In this document: positions 22,801 to 37,200 of the stretch, in pieces | How the letters are laid out: each line of letters opens with the position of its first letter | Numbering within the stretch: position 1 is the first letter of the stretch | NCBI GenBank assembly: GCA_029962745.1 | Contig: CM057154.1 | Span: 3,450,090-3,514,089 of the forward strand | Source: Echinometra lucunter | Lineage: Eukaryota > Echinodermata > Echinoidea > Camarodonta > Echinometridae | DNA length: 64,000 bases | Reading direction: 5' to 3' | Program-made: the position numbers and the translations under genes | Notes under the pieces: model-generated | What the model saw: only the letters and a program-made list of their open reading frames with translations | What the model was told of the DNA's origin: nothing | Database searches by the model: none

Positions 22801-25800
22801 AAAACATGAAGGAGAGATATACCTTATCTCAATATTATTATCTTGATTATAAAGTCTTGATAAAATGCATTTGTATACCATAGATTAGCATTAGAAAATA
22901 AACAGCATTAGAAAATAAAACAAAATGCAATTTCCTCTTGAAGTTGACTCCTGTATATCCAACTTTAGCACAAGTTGATTAATTGAGCACTGAAGAGCTT
23001 TTGACGATTAGCAAGTTTCATCTTCAAAATCGATCAATTATAATCGATACTTGTCTTGATCATTGATATCACATGAACACTGATGAATGACTGATCACTG
23101 ATCACTGTGTTCTTGGAACCTTCCCAGAATTTAATGATCTAAATGTTTTCTTGGATAACTATATATTCCCTTTAAATCTCACATGCTTTAATGTGTTGTA
23201 CTTGATGATTTGGACCAAATAAGTTCAAATATGTTGATTTATTTAAAAAAAATCATTTGAATTGTTTGGAGCCTCATTCTTCATTCATGAAGGCAGATAT
23301 CCCATCAGAGAATTTTTTCAGGGGCAACGTTTGATGAAACTAAGCACATGAAGGAAGGGCCTACACATCAGCTTTATAAGATTACTGAATGTTATAACCT
23401 TTTCTACGATATTAACATGTAAGTTAACGTGAAGCCGTATATCGCGGTTCTGATTTGTAGAAAGTCAAGTGCATAATTTGAATCGCCTTCGGATTTCACA
23501 GGAATATATGAATGATTTGGAAAAGTATTGCAAGTCATTTGTGACAAAGTTATCACCACATGTTGTTGTTGTTTGTTTGTTTTATTTCTAGTGTTGTTAT
23601 TTTATCTTATTATCATTGATTTACCTATTTATCTATTTTTATTTATCTCTCTATTTATTTATTTACATGTATTTCATTTTATTCCTTTTGGGGGGGGGGG
23701 GTTAAATCTAATGTACCTGTTTTCACTGTTGACAGAATCTCCAAAGCCTGGCGTATCCACGACTGTTAGTCTTAATCTCACACCCTGTTCTTCAATGTCT
23801 ATTGATGATCTCTGGATCTCAACTGTCTTGTCTATGCGCTCTGTCAAAACAAAACATAACAATTTGGTTTATTCATTAACGAAACAACTACAGTGTGGTT
23901 AAGGCGGTACCGAATCAAAAACAGGCAACAAGTCTAAATTTAGAACTTGCCATTGATGATATATGGATCACTTATTCATGTATGGTGTTATTGCTGAAGC
24001 ATACGAAATGACATTATACTACCTTTTCTCATGTATCCGTTTATCGTAGAATATTGGTGCAATGTAAATTTTTTTTAATAGGCCGGCAAAAGGCCATACA
24101 TGAACACTAAAAGAAAATCAATAACAACGATGACATTAAAGATATGGAAAACATTTACAAAATAAATGGGCTAAAAACTTATGTAATCGTTCGAACATGA
24201 TTTCGGTCATCCCTTTTTAAGATGCCTGTATTTTCCAGTGGTAAAATGAAAGAGGGGGAGAAAGGAAGAAAGAGAGAGGGAGAGTCAACTTGAAAAGATA
24301 GGACCCTTCCCACTGACATTCGATAGATCTATTCTGCTGTGTATCTGGTGAATGGAGCATGAGACCAGTGCGCACCCCCCCCCCCCTATGATGCCTATGA
24401 CTCTCACGCTGCGCCAGTGCATGCAAGCTATAAATGTTTCCAAATGATTTGACGAGTTTATAACTGGAAATTCGTCATGTTCGATGAGTTCATTCTTCTT
24501 AAAACAGCTTCCACGCTCCGCGAGCTCGTCCTAGATCGATTTCCTGTTTATTAAGATGATCATAATCGTTTGAGATCAGGTCATACACCCTACCAATTAA
24601 TTTTGAATCTCATGTCATTTAAAACTTCAATTTTGTGACCGATGTTTTTACCTTTTCTTAATCCCGCTAGTACAATGCGTTTTATAAGCTGGTTTTAGTT
24701 TTGATTTGGGGTATTTTTAAATTATAAAGTTATATCATCATGATTAATGATCTAAATTGCTTTTGAAAACCCCATTTGTGAATAAATAGTCTGTAATACT
24801 GCAGCAATAGCATTACTTCAGTTTATCCCTGCTGGAAAGAACACAGTGTCCCACACTGTGACCACAATGTCAAATCATCTTCACACTGTTAAATTTGAGC
24901 GTTTTAACACTGTGAATCTCATATTCACAGAGTCCACTATGTGAACACACTGTGAACACTCACATTCTGGAGGTGTCCACAGTGTGAAATTATCTTCACA
25001 CTGTTAAATTTGAGCGTTTTAACCTTTAACAGTGTGAATCACATCTTCACATAGTCCACTATGTGAACACACTGTGAACACACTGTGTGGCACTGTGATC
25101 TTTCCAGCAGGGATGTACAGACTAGGCTGAATACAAATTGTATTTGATAGCATTTTAAGTACAGGTAGATCCGGATGGCTTCAACACGATTAACATCGTA
25201 AGCATTTGTCCTTCAATGTTTTATATCCGTTATAACTATTATGAAAATTTGACACACTTTCATGTCTATCCATTTCTTGATTAAGTTTAATCGACCTTCA
25301 AAAATGATCAAAGGTTTTATAAAATTTTGCACGTCATTTAGATTTATTTGGATGAGACGTTATTATTTGGCCATTAAAGCCTCTGATTCCACATTCTTTT
25401 AATATGCAAAATGTGATAGTGCATTTAATGGTTAACGACCCAGTTGAAAAACTGAATACTGTAATCGAAATGTTATATCAACAAGAGAAACTTTAATTTA
25501 AAAAGGTGGCACATTAAACGGTCTATAAATGCTGGTTCGAAAAACAAAAACAAGAGTCTGGAACAAAAATAAAAACAGTAATGCTCCAGTGGAAATAATA
25601 ATGCTTCTTTAGAAGCATGACAATTGCAATGAAACGAACAAATTACATGCCTCACTGATCTGATTTGGTATGATCAATGCTCATTTGCGATTGTACGAGT
25701 CAGGATGGCCGAGCGGTCTAAGGCGCTACGTTCAGGTCGTAGTCTACTCTGTAGGCGTGGGTTCGAATCCCACTCCTGACATACTATTTTGCAGAAAAAT

Positions 25801-28800
25801 GAAGGGATTTTAAGGAAATGCCACATTTGTCAAGACAATTGTGCAGTTGGAATATGCTTTGTCATCGAATATATTCAAGAAAATGAATTTTATTTTTCTT
25901 GTGAATTCTAGTGATTCAAGATACAACCAGTGCAGAAAACTGTGCTTTTAGCATTATTCTCATTTCAGCACATCCTACAAGCATTAATTTTTCAATCAAT
26001 GGGCGTTGTCTAACAGAAATAAATAGGGAATCAGAGGGTAAACAAATAATGTGACTTTTTGAAAATAATAAATCAACCTTTAAAGACAAAAAGGAAAGGA
26101 AACATGACAATGCGCGGACAGTGTCGTAACGGCCAAAAACTTTTTTGGGGGGAGCAGAAAAAATATAAGTTACAAAAAAGTTAGGAAAAAACCCAGGAAA
26201 ATCATGTCATTTCAGCAACATCTGTAAATCACTGGTATCGAATTAGAAATAAACCACGTATGAATTTTATTGGGGGGGGGGGGCAACTTCCCCTCCCACA
26301 AGCCCCCCATCAGTACACCATTGAACGGAGACGGTCAAGAGTTCAATAAGGATGATAAAATCTTGAAAGAGAATCACTGTCACGATTACCTTCTGCATTG
26401 AGTGTAGCTCTGTCTTTATAGAGATCGGTCAGGAAGAGACTGTTGACTAGTGTTGATTTACCAAGACCAGTTTCACCTGTTTCAAGAAAGGAAAGAACAT
26501 AATTTATGAAGAAGAGGGTAAATGACAGGACTATAAAAAGTTATGCTTGTACATAAAGTTATCGTATAAAACTTTGACATGGTTTTGATAGTAGTTATGT
26601 CGATAATTTCATATATTTGTTCCGCTTTCTTTTTCTCTTCCCTGTTTTCGTATGCTTATAACGTCAGAAGAAGAAAAGGCCTCTGAAAGTTTTCATGATA
26701 AAGATTCATCGTTAACCCATAGAGGTACAGTGTCACCTTTAGGAGACGCTTTTGCAGTATCTGTTGGTCTAGAATGCTGGGCATTAAACATTATACATGA
26801 GCAGGAAGAGAAAAATTCACTGAATGAAAAATTTGAGTCCATTCCCAATGCCATGTAGTGTGGCATTCTCGAATCAGATCAATTTAATTGTAACTAATCA
26901 TTCCACTCACTAAATTGGCAATGCAGTGAATATAACATAATCCCTCTTTCCATGTTCAAATTGGCAATGTTTGATTAAATATTACAATTATAATTCATTT
27001 TGGTTCATGTTATATCCATATTTATTTTTTTCAAACTATGTAAGAGTGGAAGAAAAATAAAAGTTGTTGCCAATTTGAGGATTGAAAATGATTAATTTAG
27101 ACCTCAAGAAAGCTCTGTACCTCTATGGGTTAAGTCAGTGAATGAGGGTGAGGGGGAAAGGGGGGGGGGGTGTGCCGTCGGGGCTACACAAGGTGGATTA
27201 AAATATTAGAGAATAAAACCAAAACAATATAAGAGGTGTCAGAATTGAGATGTTTTTCTCCTCCCTCTTCTTTCTCACTCTTTCTCACTATGGGGGGGGG
27301 GGGGGGAGGGCACGTGATATCCCTTGTCCCCTCTCATACCACTGCGAATAATAAATTTTCTTCTTTTTTTTCTGCGGAATATTTAACTGCGGAATCAAAG
27401 GTAACATCATAACTAGAGTACGACGGTTTAGAAATCCATATCAATTTCCAGATAAGTGTTCTCAATTGATACAGTACCTCTATTTTTGGGCGGACAGTGT
27501 AGAACAAACAAAGTTCATCGAAAATACTTCATTCTTGTATTCATCAAAACGAGGACTGCTCGTTTACGGTCAAGTGAATCAACATAAGATCACTTAGGGC
27601 GAGGAAATGGCTAGTCTCTCGGGAAAAGTTGTTTGTTGTTTTTTTCTCAGTAAAGTTTAACAGAAATTTTAACAATAAAAAAAATGAAAAAAGGGACAAA
27701 ATAAAAAATATGTTGTATTGTAAGTGACAGGTCCTTGGATATAGAACAATCCAAGTGGTCATTTAAATGGAAATGAGATTTCATACTAAAGTAACCACAC
27801 TAAGAGTCTCATTCAGCTCAGATTTTATAGCAAAACAACAAAAATTATGCTGGTACACAATCACACATCAAAACAATACACAGGTCAAACGTTGAACCAA
27901 TCTCTCATGACAGTTTAAACGGATTGTGGATCTGTTCGTTTGAAAACGAAATCATTCAAATCCCTAAATTGTTTTGTGATTATCCACCAAAAGATAATAC
28001 GCAGCTCTTGTCCTTACATTAATCTAATTTCACATGATTATTTCCTCTTCTGTTCACGTAACGTTGCATAAACTTTGAATTTAATTCACAGCATTATGCG
28101 ATATAAACAATCAAACTATTAATAATTCACTATATAGCCTAACTGTGATATTCAACTTTAGATATCTCATGATTATTTCACAGTAAAAGATAGAAGAACG
28201 CGGGAGGTAATGATTTGCTTGAGAAGATATGGATAACGAACATAGCCATTGTTATCAAGATATGGCATTGTACATTGTAAAATTGTCATTTTCTGATTAT
28301 GAGCTTGAGGTCTACGCTTTATAGGGGTTCAATGAAATGCAGCAAGAAAATGGGGGGGGGGAAGAGATACAGAGAGAGAGACAGAGAGAGGGGGAGAGAG
28401 AGAAAGAGAAAGGAAAAGGGCATGGGTGCTGAGAGGAAAGGGGGTGAAGGAAAAAGATGAGGGAGACAGAATGGGAAAGATTGACAGAGAGGAAGAGAAA
28501 AGAAGGGAGGGGTTGTTGTTGGAGTATTTTTAATTTAGATAGTTGTGCTCCTTGGAGAGTGCAAAAAGTTTCGTTTGATTTATTCAATAAATTTGATTGA
28601 TCTAATTCAACTGAGAGTTAATATCAAGTGCAATGCCCCTCAAAAATATTGAAAGCTATTTCATGGTCCATTTGCTGAACCGAAAATATACCTCGGTATT
28701 AAAATGACAACTCTATTTGGGGGATATGTTTCTATGCAGATTGATGAGAATGTCGACGCAGAGCAGATTATTCGCATTAAAAAATAAATAGGTGCATTGT

Positions 28801-29290
28801 TGATCCGTACTGGACTTTAGTTTCGATGCGAGGCCCTCACGGAATAAAAAAAATGTAAACTCATATCCCAGCTGAAGTAATGGCAGTTCAGCATTAACTT
28901 TGACGTTGACTTTGTATAGTGAGTGATGTAAAGTCATGATAACTACACTTGTAAATGTAATTTCTATTTTTTTATCACCGTGTACATCACGACAATGTGA
29001 GCATTATGTACTAATGCTTTGGTCATCATAAAGGAAGACGGCGTGATATACATTTTCCGATTGCCCATTGCATGCAATTGAGAATATCAATCATCGAGTT
29101 AATGCTTATCATTGTAAATATTATTTATGCCATATCCCCACTGGAAATGCTATTTGCAACAAAAAGTTAAAAACTTTAACCCATTGCCTGCTGGAAAAGG
29201 GTGGGCTCTGTATGGGAAATGAGAATTCATTATGGTCGACGGGTCAAGTATATAGTGTAATACGGGAGTGTAAAATAAAGTAAAGTAAAT

Positions 29291-29339
<49 letters not shown>

Positions 29340-29363
29340 CTGGTGGGATGCAGTTGAGGGTAC

Positions 29364-29416
<53 letters not shown>

Positions 29417-32400
29417 AATGTATACAATATTAAAGCCATACAATCAGAAATTCATTGAGTGGAAACAGGTAACAATGAAATTAACACATCAGGGTAGAAA
29501 ACAACATGCTGCTAATTTTTAGGGGGGAGAAGGGTAATTCCCTGCGAAGATGAAAATAGTCTGAGAAATCAGACTGTGTAGACAGGTCGAGCATAAATTC
29601 AATACATGTAATTGTATGATAATAATAATCTGTGTGATAGATAAATCATGTAAACATAAATAATGTAGTGCCCACATTTAAGGATAAAAACGAGCACGAA
29701 AAATTCATATACCTATTACAATATAACGATTATGATATAACCGAAATTTGTGTATCTTCCATTAGCAATATGTATAAAGAAAGACTGAGCAGGCTTGGAC
29801 CATAATAGTTATACTTTTTATTTTTTGTTATACTTTTTTCTTTTATATTTTGCAGAATAAAGGAAGAGTACGGCAGGAGCCGCACGTGTTTAGGTATATA
29901 CATTATGTCTTTAAGTTATAGAAAATACAACACCATTATATTATTTCTGTATACTTTTACATTTTTTGTCTGATTTTGGTTCGACTTATTCAATGATTTT
30001 GTCAAATATGTATGCTTTTGCCTTTATCGTGTTTATGTTTATGTGTATCCTTTGTTTTGTTTTGTATTGTTTATTTTGATGACAATCCAACATTGTGGAT
30101 TTCATATCAATAAATTTTAATTTGAATTCGAATTTGTAAATATACATCTTTCACAATTTTTCTCTCGAAGTTCCATCACAGAGTTGTGGTCTACAAGCAT
30201 AAAGTATGCCTAATGATATTGGTAAAGTTCCAAAGTACATCTATATCTGCGGTCAATATATACTAACTCAAAATATGTCAATATTGTTCGTATAGCAAGT
30301 AAACATTGCGGTGTTCTTTGTACTCTGCGGGCAAACAAGGAATGCAAAGAATTCAGGATACCAATAAAATTCATAATGATAGCAATGATCAGATGATGCA
30401 TTCTGAATTCTTTGGAATACAGAGAGCTACGGGTTAGAATAATATGCTTTCAGGTAGTTACAGAATGCAAGAGCTGTATGATAAAACAATTTCCCCATAA
30501 TATTCACAAGCAACTAAATCATGCGATATTCCGAATATTGTGCATGGTTTTTATCATTGATTCTTATTATACCTATCCTGATATAGAAATCACCCTGATT
30601 CCCGTATATACAACATGACATATAGCAGTCCTATGCATTGGCGTATCCCCCTTTCTTTGCCCCTACCCCCAACCAGCAAATGGCATACCTCGTGGTGAGA
30701 GATCTATGCTATGTAATGTATTTATTTCAAGAGCTCTCTTCGCTCAGTTGTTGTTGTGTTATCATATAGTTTCATTAGGCACAAGTTCACATTACCTTTC
30801 CACCGTTTGAGGAGTTCTTAAAGAGCATGAGGGTCTTTCAGGGGAGTGTTCATAAATTCATGCGTAGGGGCGACATGTACCTTAGTTATTGAGGGCAACC
30901 TCAGCATAAAAATATGTATTTCTTGGGCATGCTCCCAAGAAATATTAAAATGTTTAGGCTGAAGTTATTTTGTTATGTCAAAGTCGTAATATTTTTAATC
31001 TGAAGCATCTGGTGGGACATATACTGGGGAGCGTTTCATGAAGTGTCTTGTCAGTGATTTTTTTTTTATTTATTTTTTTTTTTACTGACAACTGTTATAA
31101 GCTACTGAAATCCTTGCATCTGATTGGCTGAGAGCAAATTTATAAGTAAAAATCACTGACAAGACGTAAACTTTATAAAAACGCTCCCCTGGTATCATCT
31201 GGTCATAGTAGGCCTGTCGAATCATTTTGAATTATTTGCCTGCTAAAAGACGGTGGAGGCAGGCCCCCTGGTTTCTACACGCCGCTATATTCTCCAAGCC
31301 TAGCGATCGTCAGATGTCTGATAGGCCTAATGGGAAGAAATTTATGTAGTCATGCTGTGTCTTGACACGGTTCTAGCTAGGAAATTACCAGGAGGCCTGG
31401 TAACTTGTCATAACTTTGTGCGACGAGTAGACGAAGGATTATAATGTACCAAGGATATGTATTACCTCTTCGGTTGTCTGTTCATCTTAGGGCGAGTCTT
31501 CTAGAGATCACCAGATGACCCTGGATGTTTGACATTGACTAATATGATAGATGTACGACAGGTGACACGATGGGTTCTAATGATACTCACGTACAACCGG
31601 CCTGATTACTACTGGTTTAAAAACCCTTAACATGGTCTTCTACTAGTACATAAATTGATTTCATGGAGAGATGGAGAGAATGGAGGGGAGGGGAGGGGGC
31701 GTACCCACAATTTGGGATGGGGGAGGGGACCACCCGACCAAACATATCCACAATTTTAGCTAAACTTGTATTTAATGAAAGTACACATACTTTGCGTTAA
31801 AACTCAAATGTCTGAGACAGAATTTAAAATTTAGCGATAGATTTCTGAATATAATGTATCCACAGTGAGCCAACTACAACTTTGTTAAGATAATGAGAGG
31901 AACGAAGGCATTCAAGGACTATTCATTTTCACAATGGGATCAGAAAAACAAAGCTGAATTTGAAGACCATGTTGATAAAATTCATTTTTATTTCCACCTT
32001 GTGCTGGAAATAAAAATGAATTTAATTGAATTGAAATGAAATGAATTGAATTGTCACCCATACGAATCTAGCACCCTTTCAGCACCACAACCAGCACCAC
32101 AACAAGCACCAGCTCTACCATCACCACCGACACCACCACCACCATCAGCACTATCGCCGCCACCGCCACCACCATCACCACCCCCACCACCCCCACCATC
32201 ACCATCACCACCATCACCACCACCACTACCATCCACACCACCACTACCACCCACACCACCACTACCACTCACATCACCACCGCCACCATCAACACCACCA
32301 TCATCAGCACTATCACCGACACCACCACCACCATCAGCACTATCGCCGCCACCGCCACCACCATCACCACCACCACCATCACCATCGCCACCACCACCAC

Positions 32401-34159
32401 CACCACTACCATCCACTCCACCACTACCACTCACACCACCACCGCCACCACCACCGCCACCACCACCACATCACCACCACCACCATCAGCACTTTCACTA
32501 CCACCCCGATCACCACCACCATCAGCACTATCAACGACACTACCCCACCACCACTACCCTCACCCCCATCCATGGCCGTACGCAGTGGGGGAGGTGGCAG
32601 GGGGCAGTTTCCCTCCCTCCCCCGAAATTTTCAAGACTTACACATTTTTTTTTACTGACAATTTTCACAAATTCCACCAGAAGTGTGCACCGGATCCTTC
32701 AATTTCAATTTCAAAAATGCAAAAGCGCCCTCGTGACCAGCTCGGTCGCTTTGCTCCCTCGCTCGCACGTTTCTTCAAACAGTTTACGTGTTCTTGCCCC
32801 TCCCCGAAAAATTCTGCGTACGGCCTTGCCCCATCACCACCACTTCCATCACTATCACCACCACCACCACCATCATCATGACCACCACCACCATCACCCA
32901 CCCTCCCTATCCACCAAACTCCTTGGGGGCCCGTTCGACTTACCGACCACCATAAGCGTGAACTCGAAGCCTCTCTTGACCGACTTCCTTTGCATCTGTT
33001 CTGGAAGCGTGGCGAACCCAACGTACTCCCTGCTCGAGTGACCCTGGAAGATGTCAGGTAAAAATGAAATAATAAAATACCTCTTTATTTTAAAGTATGT
33101 TATGAAGCTATACCAAGTGCAAGTCCGTACTACATAATTCTACGTAAGATTGATAAAAGATAAAAGCTTATGAAAATAATGAAAATCCTTCGAGAGTATG
33201 TATATATCTAATTCACTTAGGTGATTTGTGCAAAGCAGACATCGTCTGCTCAGAGCCAGAAGGGCATTAACTATGTGTTAAAGCATATTAGTTAAACCCT
33301 TCTGGCTCCATACAGACGATATTTATTGTTACTATTAAGCTTTCGCTTATATTTATACATTTATATGATTGTTTTGCTTCGGGCTTTTTTGTGAAATAAA
33401 CTGGAGACATCGATCAGTGATTTATTCACAAATTTTGTTTTTCATTTTAATATTGAAAGACATTGTTTGAAACTTTAGGACCACTGAAAACATGGAACAA
33501 ATATTCGGTACAACGGTGATGATTAGAAATGACAATAAGAAATGGACAATACAACAGCAGATACGTTAATTTTATTTCAGTTCTTAGTCTCCGTGATGTC
33601 TGTCTTTCGAGTTGGAACTCTGAGGCCTTGGAAATGATACATATTTTTGAAAGAATACCACTGGAGCGGGAACATAAACAATTATTCACACTAGAACAAT
33701 TCAAACGATGAATGAAATAGTTATATCGAGCATGTCATTACCCAACTTCCTTATGGGTACATTCAGTTTGAATGACTGATACTAATTCCCTTCCCAATGA
33801 AATGCGGAAAATTGTCAGCCTGTACCAGTCAGTAGAAAGGTAAACAAAAACCAAACGAATTATAACATTTCCCTAAGCAAACCAAACCAAAACAAAGCCA
33901 TATCATTATTTTAATGCCAATGACATATATACTCATGCCTCCCTCCCTCCTTGCCCCCTCTCTCTGTTTCTTTCTCCCTCTTTTTCCCCTCCCTCCCTCC
34001 CCTACGTCCTCTCTGTTCCTCTCATTCACCCTTCCCTTCGCCGTCTATGAGAAGGGGGTTTCCCCTCTATCTCTCTTCTTCCTCTTCCAGGTTGACATGT
34101 TTTTAGCGGTCTGTCCTCTCCCTCCCTTTCTCCCTCCCCACCCCCCTCTCTCCTTTTAT

Positions 34160-34212
<53 letters not shown>

Positions 34213-37200
34213 CTCTAGGACATGTGTTTTCTTCATAGAGATATATACTTCCAAATATATGTGGTATGGTGTTCCTCTATCATTTTTCTTTTCTCTTTCT
34301 TCCCAGCCATTTTAAGTTTATTGTTTTGGAATTTTGTCTCCCTCCTCTCTCTCTCCCCCACTCCACCCTACATCCTCCTCCCCCCCCCCCTCTCTCTCTC
34401 TCTCTCTTCCTTTCATTCACCCTTCTGCATTCCCTATGGTAATGTCTTTCCCCCGTCCCTTTCTTCCAGTTTCCCAGCCTTTTCAGGTTGGCCTGTCATG
34501 CCTGTTGTGGAAGTGTGACGGTGACAATTGGAACGTAATTCCCTTTGAGGAGAGAGCGCGTCAAAAGAGTCAATGGGGCGTGTATTTCTGTACTTGATGT
34601 TGATGTACCTGAAAACCGTGATTGAAGGGCTAACTTTATATAGCTGTGGGGCAGTATATGCGAACAGCAATTCTTGTAAAATAAATGTTAGAAGCCATTC
34701 GTCAAGAAAACCATAAAATGAAGAGTTTTTGTATTCGGAAGTAGTTAATGCCTGAAACATTTATATGCAGGGATAAACTCTTTAAAGCAACATTACAAAG
34801 TGGCAAGGAGTGACAACGTTTTTCATAAATCAAAACAAACTTTTTAGCATGCTTAATGCAATTTTTTTTAAATGTTGAACCCAGCTACATCAAGAGTAAA
34901 TCACCGTCATTTTAAGGCCTAAATGTTGATTTAACACTTCAATGTATACTATAGTGAACACTGTTTGTCAAACGTCATTCTTTGTCAACTCTTACGTAGA
35001 ACTACAATCTAACACATTTAGTGTCCATCCAGTCCAAAGATTACTTGGCTTTATTTGAAGCAGCAAAATCAGACTGCAGATAAAAATGTTTGAGGAAAAT
35101 AGGACAACTGGTAAGAAACTTATGATTTTTTTTAGTGGCATGAAAGAGTAGGGGAAAGAATGAAAATCACTCAGTCATGAGTCTGTGACGTCATTACCTC
35201 ACAATTCACAAATGATTTTGTTTTATGTTCGTCATAAAATAATCAATTTCTGTCCAAGACTATGATTTCCTCATGACTTGAACCAACTTATATTCATAAT
35301 TATATATCTTATATGATTTTTCTGTAAAAACATGAAAATATGATTTTTTTGAAATGTAATATGTACATAAAAATGAGTAATTATCCTATTGTAATATCGT
35401 GACAACAATTTCAATATTTTGTGGTTTGTGAAATATTTTGAAAATATGCAAGACCATATTAATATATAAATATATCTTGGTTCAAGTTATATGAAAATCA
35501 TATTCTCGGACAACTTTTGGAGAATTTGTATGATCAGTATAAAGAAAATAATTTGTGAGTTGTGAGCCAATGACGTCACAAACTCATGACTGAGTGGAAT
35601 TATTGGTCTAGTGATTTTCATTGATTTCCCTATTTTTTCACGACACTAAAAATTCGTAACTCTCTTATTAGTTGTCAAATTTTCTTTAAAACTTTTTTGG
35701 GGGGAGGGGGATATGAAGGTCTGATTTTTCTGCTTCAATTAAAACCAAGTACAGTTCTTGGACTGGACTTCTCCTTTAAGGAGGGTATGTGCTGGCACTA
35801 ACTTCTGACAAAATGTGAATGTCATGTCGGGTATTTTCAAAAGACTTCCGATGTACCCGAATGGGGCAGTGAACTTTAAATATCTTCTCAGCTTCTCGGC
35901 TTCCTAAGTACAGTATATTGAACGTTGTTTATCATCCGATCTTTACAACCGTGAAATAGTTCAGTGACAATGAAGCCATATATCGTAGACAGCTAAATAT
36001 TTGCCTTTGGGCAGATCCGGATCAAAACAGAGTCACATCAGACAATGTAAGAAAAAGAATGTATTGTTTTATTTACTTAATAGCATTTCCTTTAAAAATC
36101 CGGTCTTTACAACCGTGAAATAGTTCAGTGACAATGAAGTCATATATCGTAGATAAATATATTTTGCCTTTGGGCAGATCTGGATCAAAACAGAGTCACA
36201 TCAGACAATTTAAGAAAAATATGTATTAATAATCTCTTTAGTTAATAGCATTTCCTAACCAAAAAAAAAAAAAAAAAAAAAAAAATAGGATGGAAGTCAA
36301 ACGTACAGATGATAGAGGAAGTGGGCATCACTTTCAAGTACTTTGTAGAATTATTAGAATTTAAAACGACTGTGCTATGGTACAGTCGTATCGTTCTGCC
36401 TCATTTTAAGAATATTAGATGACAAGTTTTTTTTGTAGCACAATGATGTCTAAAGGCATTCACCAGAGGATTTCAGCCGAACAAGCAGTATACATGCACA
36501 CCCTTATATACGTGTTTGTTTGATGTTATAGATAAACTTTGTGTCTAAAACTACTATATGGAGATGGCAGACATGCTGCAGCACAATTTTCTTAAGAAAA
36601 TATTAAGCTGTAAATGAAATTGCTTTCAGATACTAATTCAATTAACAATTTTCGAAATTTTAGATAAGATAAGATAAGATAAGATTTATTAACTCTATAG
36701 ACCCCCTCTTGGGGTATGAGAGTACAAACAAAGAAACGTATTTACAATTATTATACATACATATACATACATACATAAAAACAGTAATTATTCCAAAGTT
36801 TATGTATTGCGGTATGGCTTTAAGAAGTTTTGCGATATTGCACAGCGATGATAGGAGCACCTCACAGAGGTTTCAGCGCCATTTTAGTCGTGATAATGGT
36901 GTTTGTTCATTGCTAGATCACAAAGATAGTCGAATACCATGTGGAGATGAAAGTCCACATTGTACGAAAGCAGGACCAGTTCATTAGAGACTTGTTCGCA
37001 AAATATGAGGAAGTACACGAGTCCCTAAATTGATTGACGAAACTCAAAAGAGTTTTGTGGCTTCTGACTAATAAATTATCAACCATGCGTAAATTTGCAA
37101 AATATTTCATTAGAAAAAAAGGGAAGAGGAGAAAAAAAAACAAGTCTGTGGTCATGAAAAGCACTGCAAATCAAATGCCCTATTTTAGAAGAGAAAAATA

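Larger units (their letters stand above)
13652..26205. repeat. Second, better copy of the 12.5 kb duplicated block
   Basis: Partner of 613-13151. It begins at the first base of this contig and stops matching where the first contig ends. All septin exons inside it are open, with correct splice phases. I use this copy for the gene model. Confidence 0.93.

Noticed and set aside
613..26205. True tandem duplication of half a septin gene
   Set aside because: The borders coincide with both contig ends and the copies differ mainly by small indels; contig overlap explains it better.
32046..33041. 331-residue Pro/Ser/His-rich open frame on the plus strand
   Set aside because: It is a translation of the CAC minisatellite, the GGCCGTACG element and the antisense of septin exon 3.
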